From Myroides fluvii (GTDB lineage: Bacteria > Bacteroidota > Bacteroidia > Flavobacteriales > Flavobacteriaceae): a stretch of DNA of 64,000 nt. Below are positions 54,998-61,923 of this stretch, piece after piece. The stretch covers positions 2,624,501 to 2,688,500 of the forward strand of contig NZ_CP039934.1 of the NCBI RefSeq assembly GCF_009792295.1, in the 5' to 3' direction. The position numbers and the translations under genes are program-made. Below the pieces are notes generated by a model. That model saw only the letters and a list, made by a program, of their open reading frames with translations, searched no databases and was not told where the DNA came from. Every line of letters begins with the position of its first letter. The stretch's first letter is position 1.

Positions 54998-57900
54998 TTA
55001 ATAACTAAGTTGTACCCATCCACTTTTTGTTTTTCCGTCACTTTCAAGGATATAGAAGTAAGTACCTGCTGGTAAAACCTTACCTGATTTGTCTTTTCCA
55101 TCCCATTGTTTGGTATATCCCTTGCCATGGCGATACACTTCCAAACCATTTCGATTGTATATTTTGATGGATTCAACTTGATGGTATGTCAAATCAAACG
55201 TATCGTTGTTTCCATCTCCATTAGGAGAGAAACCTTTTGGAATAGGACAATCCTTGTATTGAATTGTGAAGGAATGTTCATTGGTACACCCTAGATCTGT
55301 TGTATCGTCTTTTGCGTAGATATACAAGGTTGTACTACTTGTTATTTCTGTTCCTGCAAATAATTCAATTCCCTGACCATTAGACTCTGTGTAATAGTGA
55401 TTATTTACTCTGAGTGGAGGGAGGATGAAATTCTTACATTGTACTACTTGATCTTCTATATAATCCACTTCTATTTCAGGATGTAGTAGGAGAGAGAATG
55501 AAGTTTCACTGATGCAATCGTGTTCGCTATTTTCAAGGTAAATATACAAGGTTGACAGTCCTAAAATATCATAGCGGTCTCCGCTTTTGAACTTTCTTCC
55601 TTGTCCTTGAGGCGCACTGAAATAAGCCTCGTTCTCTTTTAGTTGAGGTAGAATGTATTGACTACAAGCTTCGATATGCTCCAACTGACTCATTTTTATC
55701 GGCAGTTGACGAATAACTTCAAATGAGCCGGTCTTTATACATTTTGTATTAAGATTTGTGATTTTGACATAAACTGTTCGGCTATTTTGAACCAGTAAAG
55801 AACTTGGTAAGGGCTGTGTTAGTTCAGGGTCAAGGTAATACTCTACTTGAAAATCAAAGTCTTCAATTGTTTGTAAAGTGGCTGCTATCGCTGCTTTATG
55901 TGAATCGATTTCAATAGCAACTTCGCCTTCTGTAGTTGTGCTACAGGTATAGAAATCAGGTAAAGGAGGTAAGGTAATATCATCTTTGATAAAGCTATAT
56001 ACGCGTTCTAGTATGCGATCAGATCCTTGACAAGAGGTATACGTAACTCGTGCTGTATAGTTAACAGTTTCCTCTACTGAAATAGTAATTTCTTTATCAG
56101 TAGAATAAACTACTCCATCTTTGTACCACTTAAAATCCACACTCGACTCGCCGTGAGGAATAAATCGCCAAGCTTCTTCAGTAGTACTCCATTGGTTTGT
56201 ATTGCGTTGATAGGGTACATGGGCTAAGGTTCCATCGCTATTTTGCATACCGAGTAAACTGTTGATATTTGTATTGCTATCATCTGCTATTACTAAAGGT
56301 TTGTTTTTTAGGTACATCTCGATGCTATTAGTTCCTTCATATAAGACTACTTGGATGGTCTGTAAATCCTCAAAATACACTGATATTGGATCCTGCTCTG
56401 CTAGAGGTACTTGATATAAATTAAAAACAAATGAACGACAAGGATATTCGCCGTATGTGTTGTAGTTAATCGAATAATCTGCAATAGCTTGTGTAGTGTC
56501 AATAGCTTGCAAGGCACCAAATATCGCATTGAGATAAGGAGCTTCGCTTCCCGTACTAGCATTTGGAATCGGTTGATTTAACACCAGGGGGGCATTGCTG
56601 TTTGGTGTATATCTTCCATTTGTTGTGGTACCCGCTATGCTAAACGTAATCGCTCCATTAGGTGATAGTAAAGCCTTGTTATACGTTTGACCATAGAAAC
56701 AAAAATCAAAACCTAAATCAATGACAGAAGACCAAGTGTTTGCTGCACTTAGCTCAGTTGTTTCTGCTCCAAAAAAGGGATAGGGAGGACTAAAAGGGAT
56801 CGACTCAATTACATAGTCATCCGTTTTTCTTGCTTGTGCATAGTCAATAGTAAGTGTTTGTTTATGCGTTTCTTTACCACATAAAATGTATTGGTTGTTT
56901 TCATTTTGAGGTAAATCGACTTTGCTTGCTTGAAGGTCAGCACAGCTATATGTATTGAAATAACCATAGGTTTTAGGGATAGACCAAATACTTTTACCGT
57001 CTACTCGGTTTTCACACCTTGAGCGGACATAGTAAGTATAGTAACGTCCTTCTATAGGGTTTTCTACTTGCAGCACAGGGTCATTATCCACTAAAATCCC
57101 CGTGCTTGTTTCTGTAGGAGGTGCTTGACCTTGTTCTGTAATAAAAACTTCCCATTGGGTAGCTCCCCCTTGAGGGGTCCAAGAAAGCTCAACAGCTGTA
57201 TTTTGATTGATGAAGTTTGCTTGTAAATCCGTAGGACTTAAGCAGTCTGTTACCTTTATTTTTAAATTGTCAATGGCAATTGGAGGCTGACTAGGGAAGT
57301 TTAACCCAGTGAACCATTGGAAATGCAAGCGCATCACTCGACCTTGCCATTGACTTGCATTGACTACAAAGGATTCTGTTTGCCATCCATTTGAATTGAG
57401 ATAATAGGGTTGACCAATATCCGTTCGGGTATTAGATCCCATGGCGGAGTAACTCAGTTTAAAGTAATCTTTAGGGAGATTGTTTATCATTCTTCCCCCT
57501 ACGTGATAATCAAAAGATACCTCTATTTCAAGAGCGTCTTCAGGAATTAAAATATCCCTATGCGTACTCGTCCAGTGATCTAGTAAAGCGGAATAGTTGT
57601 AGTTGGGAGTGATGTCGTTGGCGATATGCAAGGATTTATTCCCCGTTCTACTTATGACATTGCTTATAATCCAGTGATTTCCTGGTTGAGTTAAGGGTGG
57701 ACTATTCGTTGGAAGCCAGTTATTCTCTCCTTCAAAATCTTCAAAATAAGGGAGAGAGGCTGGGACTTGTTCGGTATATATTCGCGCACTATACCAAGGA
57801 CTTTTATTTCCATTCGCACATATTTTTCGATAGTAAACGGTATAAATAGTATTCGGTGTTAAATTTTCAATTTGGTAAGGAAATGTTACACCAACCTGAG

Positions 57901-59320
57901 TTGGTGTGCTATTTTGATTTAAATTTAAACGAGTAATAGAAGGTGTGATTATTAAATCATAGGTAGAGGCAAGATCCGCTGAACTGATTTGAGCTGTAGT
58001 AGGTGTAACAGCCGTAATTGCTGCATCAGAATTTAGGCAATTAGAGTAGCTGATGTTTAAGTTATCAATGGCAATAGGAGGTTGTTCACCCTGTTCATGA
58101 TCATTACGCCATTCAAAAATAAGGTATAATACGGAGCTACCCCAAGGATAAAAGTGAGAGAATATACCACCTGAAGATAGAAAAGCAGTATCTACTTCGA
58201 TAGAGAAAGGGGTAAATTCATTACTATGTATAGTAAATGACTGGGGGAAAATACCACCAGGGTTAATAATTAAACGGTTTTCTATCGGGACTCTAGGAAT
58301 GAGAGCATTTGTAGGAGGAATAACATATATTTTGAGTATATCTTTGCTTACTTCACCCAAGACACGGGCATCGAAATCAAGGTAGAATGCAGTGATATCT
58401 CGTGGAACATTAAATGGAATATAGGTGTAAGATACTTGTTCTTTTGTTGTGATGTAGGTATTGGTTTGTCCTTGATTATTAGATATGTATAAGGATTTGT
58501 TTCCACCATTATTCGTAGCGGTACCAATATGCCAAGCATTGGTGTCGTCATGGATAAAAGCAAAGGAAGACTCATTTTCAAAGTCGGTAAAATAAGGAAG
58601 ATTGACGGGAGTCACCACAGATTGTGTTGGTGGAATATCTTCGATAATGACATTGGTGATGATAAACCTGCAGTTGTCACTTCTGTTATCTACTACTCGA
58701 AAGGCTAGATTGATATCACCAGTAAAAGCTTGATTGTTATTGTCTTTTAAGTCAACAACAATTTCTTGATAAGGACCTCCATAAGCATCAAAGTGATCGA
58801 CAGAAAAAAGCTCATGTGTAAAATATTCTTCTAACGGTCCTGTAGTAGAAAGCAATACTTTGAAATTGAATTGGGCAAAACGACTGGGTGTAGGTTGATC
58901 CTGAGTAGCGCCAGCTATTTTATATAAAAAGCGAAGGCGTTGATTTCCGGTTAGTTTTACTTTTGGAGAAATTAACCAGGCATCTTCTCGTTGAGTGAGA
59001 TCATTGTTGATTAGAATATTAGCTGAGTTTCTACCGGTTGCTGGATCAGCGGTTGGAGAATCTATTTTCCATGTAACTCTGCTGGTGATTGGGCTAGCAA
59101 CAGACCAGCAAGAAACCGATTCACTATTAGAAGTAAAATATTCTATAAATGGGAAAGAGGTAAAGGGTTGTGTACAATCCAAGTCCTCTGTTTCGTTTAG
59201 TGTTTGATTCAGTACGGTATATTCGTTTGTCTTATTTAAAGATAAAACTAGAATTGGAATAAAAACGAATGTTAAAATAGTAGTTAAAAAAAGTACTCTA
59301 TGTTTTTTGTTTTTAATCAT
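54998..59320 (-). CDS. T9SS type B multidomain surface protein, copy 2 (1440 aa)
   Basis: Tandem paralogue of the 1435-aa protein with the same domain order: N-terminal hydrophobic signal, repeated FTDFENES / FEDFEGEN jelly-roll domains, Fn3-like segments, beta-sandwiches and a near-identical type B T9SS sorting domain at ~1355-1440. Most of the length is almost identical to copy 1. Differences concentrate at residues ~325-525, with a second short patch near 1085-1100 (TSCQGSDRILERV versus FSCLGDKRVLERV). Each copy has its own upstream region and terminator, so both can be expressed independently. Confidence 0.9.
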   Translation of the reverse strand: MIKNKKHRVLFLTTILTFVFIPILVLSLNKTNEYTVLNQTLNETEDLDCTQPFTSFPFIEYFTSNSESVSCWSVASPITSRVTWKIDSPTADPATGRNSANILINNDLTQREDAWLISPKVKLTGNQRLRFLYKIAGATQDQPTPSRFAQFNFKVLLSTTGPLEEYFTHELFSVDHFDAYGGPYQEIVVDLKDNNNQAFTGDINLAFRVVDNRSDNCRFIITNVIIEDIPPTQSVVTPVNLPYFTDFENESSFAFIHDDTNAWHIGTATNNGGNKSLYISNNQGQTNTYITTKEQVSYTYIPFNVPRDITAFYLDFDARVLGEVSKDILKIYVIPPTNALIPRVPIENRLIINPGGIFPQSFTIHSNEFTPFSIEVDTAFLSSGGIFSHFYPWGSSVLYLIFEWRNDHEQGEQPPIAIDNLNISYSNCLNSDAAITAVTPTTAQISSADLASTYDLIITPSITRLNLNQNSTPTQVGVTFPYQIENLTPNTIYTVYYRKICANGNKSPWYSARIYTEQVPASLPYFEDFEGENNWLPTNSPPLTQPGNHWIISNVISRTGNKSLHIANDITPNYNYSALLDHWTSTHRDILIPEDALEIEVSFDYHVGGRMINNLPKDYFKLSYSAMGSNTRTDIGQPYYLNSNGWQTESFVVNASQWQGRVMRLHFQWFTGLNFPSQPPIAIDNLKIKVTDCLSPTDLQANFINQNTAVELSWTPQGGATQWEVFITEQGQAPPTETSTGILVDNDPVLQVENPIEGRYYTYYVRSRCENRVDGKSIWSIPKTYGYFNTYSCADLQASKVDLPQNENNQYILCGKETHKQTLTIDYAQARKTDDYVIESIPFSPPYPFFGAETTELSAANTWSSVIDLGFDFCFYGQTYNKALLSPNGAITFSIAGTTTNGRYTPNSNAPLVLNQPIPNASTGSEAPYLNAIFGALQAIDTTQAIADYSINYNTYGEYPCRSFVFNLYQVPLAEQDPISVYFEDLQTIQVVLYEGTNSIEMYLKNKPLVIADDSNTNINSLLGMQNSDGTLAHVPYQRNTNQWSTTEEAWRFIPHGESSVDFKWYKDGVVYSTDKEITISVEETVNYTARVTYTSCQGSDRILERVYSFIKDDITLPPLPDFYTCSTTTEGEVAIEIDSHKAAIAATLQTIEDFDFQVEYYLDPELTQPLPSSLLVQNSRTVYVKITNLNTKCIKTGSFEVIRQLPIKMSQLEHIEACSQYILPQLKENEAYFSAPQGQGRKFKSGDRYDILGLSTLYIYLENSEHDCISETSFSLLLHPEIEVDYIEDQVVQCKNFILPPLRVNNHYYTESNGQGIELFAGTEITSSTTLYIYAKDDTTDLGCTNEHSFTIQYKDCPIPKGFSPNGDGNNDTFDLTYHQVESIKIYNRNGLEVYRHGKGYTKQWDGKDKSGKVLPAGTYFYILESDGKTKSGWVQLSY

Positions 59321-59431
59321 TTTTACATTTTTTAAATAAAATTATATAAATATAATGTAAAAAATAATTTAAATGAGTATTGTTTTTTATTTGGTGTGTT
59401 TTTATGGTCTTGTTTTAGGTTAATAAAGGTT

Positions 59432-59473
59432 AAAGAGGAAAGAAGAAAGAGGAAAGAAGAAAGAGGAGAGAAG
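59432..59473. repeat. Three copies of a 14-bp polypurine unit upstream of copy 2
   Basis: AAAGAGGAAAGAAG twice, followed by AAAGAGGAGAGAAG, all head to tail. The tract is purine-only on the plus strand and lies 112 bp upstream of the ATG at 59320, the same distance as the single unit upstream of copy 1. Confidence 0.85.
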
Positions 59474-59546
59474 AAATCGTAACGTAGTGAAGATTCATCG
59501 AACACTAAAACCAATATAAAATAGGTGAGATAAAGGAGAAAGAAGA

Positions 59547-59780
59547 GTGAATTCTCTGAAGTAAGGAAGTTTTTCTTTTAGTCTAGAATCTAACAACTTC
59601 ACAAAAATGCGAAAAAACAAAAATGCGAATGAGTTTTCTGTAGGAAGGAAATACTTTCTTGTAAACTAGAATCTAACAACTTCACAAAAAAACAAAAAAA
59701 CCAAAAGGAGAGTGAATTTTCTGAAGTAAGTATATTCTATCTTTTAAACTAGAATCTCACAACTTTACAAAAAGGCAAAA
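59547..59780. repeat. Three further copies of the ~70-bp intergenic repeat
   Basis: Copies at about 59547-59610, 59626-59695 and 59712-59780. The middle copy is closest to those at 50.2 kb. The outer two carry CTGAAGTAAG in place of CTGTAGGAAGG. All share a CTAGAATCT core, then ACAACTT and a run of A's with short GC interruptions. No gene is present. Confidence 0.85.
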
Positions 59781-59794
59781 AAGCAAAAATGAAA

Positions 59795-59828
59795 AAAAGA
59801 GGATCGCCATTCATGACGATCCTCTTTT
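59795..59828 (-). terminator. Terminator of the glutaminyl cyclase gene
   Basis: AAAAGAGGATCG (59795-59806) and CGATCCTCTTTT (59817-59828) form a perfect 12-bp stem with a 10-nt loop. On the minus strand it is followed by a T7 run (A7 on the plus strand at 59792-59798). It lies 80 bp after the stop of the gene at 59908. Confidence 0.85.
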
Positions 59829-59907
59829 ATTATGTGATGAAATAGGTTATGTAAAGAATGAAGTATTTTCATTTGAGAAATTCACCCTTTTCCTCTCTCT
59901 TCTTTCC

Positions 59908-60984
59908 CTATTTAATAATCTTAATTTCAAACATTTTATTCCAGTTTTTTCCTGTAACGAAAAACGTATCTGTTTTAGCGTTGTACGCAATACCGTTCAA
60001 TACATCTAAATCAGGGTGTCTTTCCACAAAATCGAAGAGTTGTGTAAGATCTAGGACACCTTCTACAGCTCCAGTTATTGGATCAATAACTGCTACTGCA
60101 CTTTGTCCGTAGAAATTGGCGTAAATTTTGCCATTTACCCATTCTAATTCATTGACTTGCGGTATAAGACTCTTTTGTGTGGCGATGGCTACTTCGTCTA
60201 TTTTTTCAAAAGTATCCGGATTTAATTTGTAAATCTTTTCAGAACCATCTGTCATATAGAGGTGAGTACCGTCGTTACACAAGCCCCAGCCCTCTGTTTT
60301 TTTGAAGTACGGGATTGTGGCAATTTTCTCGAATGTATCGGGATTGTACACATAAGCCTCATTGTTTTTATAGGTCAATTGGTACAACTTGTTGTTGAGA
60401 ATCGTACAACCTTCGCCAAATATTTCAGCAGGGAGTTCTTTAATTTTGATTACCTCACCTGTTTTAGGATTGATTTGACGTACACTGGATACGCCTTTGG
60501 TTCCTGTTCCTATTCCTTCTCCATTACCCGTACTTTCAAATAAGATTCCGTTGTGGAATTCCAGTCCTTGGGTATAGGCTTTGATATCATGTGGAATGGT
60601 ATTGACAATGGTGTAATTAAGCATTTGAGGAGCCACGGAAGAAAGAAGAGTTACATGAGAAGAAACGTCGATACTTTCTTTATTCTTATAAGCCGTTCCC
60701 TTGATTACATATTGGCCAAATTTTTGTCCTTTTAAAGGAGCTGTTAGTACTTCATTTCCCTTTACGGCTCCTAAACGAATATCGTTTAAATGATAAACGA
60801 CAGAGTCAAGCTCGGTGTTTGGCGCGAGGTTTAAGCTTAACTTTATAGCCTCTTTATCGTTGTAAACCTGTTTTAATTCGGTTGTATTTAAAGAAATTAC
60901 ATTTTTTTCTAAATTATTTTTATCAGAACAGCTGAAAATAGCAAAAGATAAGGCTAAGGGTATAAGCATGTTAGATCTTTTCAT
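59908..60984 (-). CDS. Glutaminyl-peptide cyclotransferase (plant-type, beta-propeller), lipoprotein
   Basis: 358 residues. Lipobox IFSC with Cys19, so membrane-anchored in the periplasm. Residues ~25-115 are an N-terminal beta-domain. Residues ~120-358 are the five-bladed propeller of plant-type glutaminyl cyclases, with family motifs HDIKAYTQGLEF, ESTGNGEGIG, FGEGCTILNNKLYQLTYK, TEGWGL, NELEWVNGKIYANFY and LNGIAYN. It converts N-terminal Gln to pyroglutamate. In Bacteroidota many exported proteins start with Gln after signal peptide cleavage, so this enzyme would cap them. At least seven proteins in this window have that N-terminus. Monocistronic. Confidence 0.9.
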   Translation of the reverse strand: MKRSNMLIPLALSFAIFSCSDKNNLEKNVISLNTTELKQVYNDKEAIKLSLNLAPNTELDSVVYHLNDIRLGAVKGNEVLTAPLKGQKFGQYVIKGTAYKNKESIDVSSHVTLLSSVAPQMLNYTIVNTIPHDIKAYTQGLEFHNGILFESTGNGEGIGTGTKGVSSVRQINPKTGEVIKIKELPAEIFGEGCTILNNKLYQLTYKNNEAYVYNPDTFEKIATIPYFKKTEGWGLCNDGTHLYMTDGSEKIYKLNPDTFEKIDEVAIATQKSLIPQVNELEWVNGKIYANFYGQSAVAVIDPITGAVEGVLDLTQLFDFVERHPDLDVLNGIAYNAKTDTFFVTGKNWNKMFEIKIIK

Positions 60985-61039
60985 TGGTCATTTTAATTTT
61001 ATTACAATATACAAAAGTTATTATAATAGTTGTAAACAC

Positions 61040-61069
61040 TTGGAAAAATATAAAATGGTTGTATATTTG
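61040..61069 (+). promoter_or_regulatory. Promoter of the SRP RNA gene
   Basis: TTG (61040-61042), 19 bp, TATATTTG (61062-61069): an exact match to the Bacteroidota consensus in both elements and spacing. The RNA 5' end at 61074 is 5 bp after the -7 element. This is the best promoter in the window. Confidence 0.85.
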
Positions 61070-61073
61070 CACT

Positions 61074-61167
61074 GGCAAGTCCTACACGACCAGCTCCTGC
61101 AGAATCCTCCAGGGTGGGAACGCAGCAAAGGTATGTGGTTGTAGCGGTGCGATGTAGGTAGCTTGCC
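61074..61167 (+). ncRNA. ffs: Signal recognition particle RNA, small bacterial type (4.5S)
   Basis: A 94-nt RNA whose ends pair (GGCAAG at 61074, CTTGCC at 61162). The conserved SRP apical core is visible: CCTGC, AATCCTCCAGG, then GGGAACGCAGCAAAGGTA with the GNRA-type apical loop and Ffh-binding internal loops. It binds Ffh to target nascent membrane proteins to the inner membrane. A T-run follows at 61169-61175 and a terminator hairpin at 61184. Confidence 0.95.
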
Positions 61168-61183
61168 ATTTTTTTCTTATGTG

Positions 61184-61209
61184 ATCTCCTTTCTAGGGGA
61201 TTTTTTTTT
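61184..61209 (+). terminator. Intrinsic terminator after ffs
   Basis: ATCTCC (61184-61189), loop TTTCTA, GGGGAT (61196-61201), with one G-U pair and a T8 tail. It follows the T-run immediately after the RNA. Confidence 0.75.
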
Positions 61210-61305
61210 GTCTAAAAATAATGGACTTCTTTTTTGTCAATTTTTCAATATATAAGGCAAATGACCATTTGCCCCCTACGAGATTCTTTTGGATTCGATT
61301 TGCTC

Positions 61306-61905
61306 TTTCGCAAGTTGCTTTTTCGTCAGATTATCGATTAAAGAAAACAGATCCTTAAATCGGAAAATTCATCTGATAACCGTAAACCTTTAGGTTTGTT
61401 TTTTCGCTTTTTCGCAAGTTGCTTTTTCGTTAGATTATCGATTAAAGAAAATAGATCCTTAAATCGGAAAATTCATCTGATAACCGTAAACCTTTAGGTT
61501 TGTTTTTTCGCTTTTTCGCAAGTTGCTTTTTCATCAGATTATCGATTAAAGAAAATAGATCCTTAAATCGGAAAATTCATCTGATAACCGTAAACCTTTA
61601 GGTTTGTTTTTTCGCTTTTTCGCAAGTTGCTTTTTCGTCAGATTATCGATTAAAGAAAATAGATCCTTAAATCGGAAAATTCATCTGATAACCGTAAACC
61701 TTTAGGTTTGTTTTTTCGCTTTTTCGCAAGTTGCTTTTTCATCAGATTATCGATTAAAGAAAATAGATCCTTAAATCGGAAAATTCATCTGATAACCGTA
61801 AACCTTTAGGTTTGTTTTTTCGCTTTTTCGCAAGTTGCTTTTTCACCAGATTATCGATTAAAGAAAATAGATCCTTAAATCAGAAAATTCATCTGATAAC
61901 CGATA
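61306..61905. repeat. 104-bp tandem repeat array, six units
   Basis: Copies of CGCAAGTTGCTTTTTC start at 61309, 61413, 61517, 61621, 61725 and 61829, exactly 104 bp apart. The last unit is cut short near 61905 by a different tail (GATAACTGTTAACAGTTCACC). Units differ at one or two positions only (CGTCAG, CGTTAG, CATCAG and CACCAG variants). Each holds AAACC-TTTA-GGTTT followed by GTTTTTT, a small terminator-like hairpin, and inverted TCAGAT...ATCTGA arms. There is no reading frame. The array fills the space between ffs and the stop codon of the polymerase gene. Confidence 0.93.
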
Positions 61906-61923
61906 ACTGTTAACAGTTCACCG

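Larger units (their letters stand above)
59321..59907. other. Repeat-rich intergenic region between copy 2 and the glutaminyl cyclase
   Basis: 587 bp without a gene. From the left it holds the upstream region of the minus-strand T9SS gene (very AT-rich, homologous to 54667-54780), a 45-nt purine-only tract (59432-59476), three copies of the ~70-bp intergenic repeat (59547-59780), and a terminator at 59795-59828 that serves the minus-strand cyclase gene. No exact promoter for the T9SS gene was found. Confidence 0.8.

Noticed and set aside
61306..61905. 104-bp array considered as a CRISPR
   Set aside because: Units are contiguous and nearly identical along their full length, with no unique spacers, and no cas genes are present.
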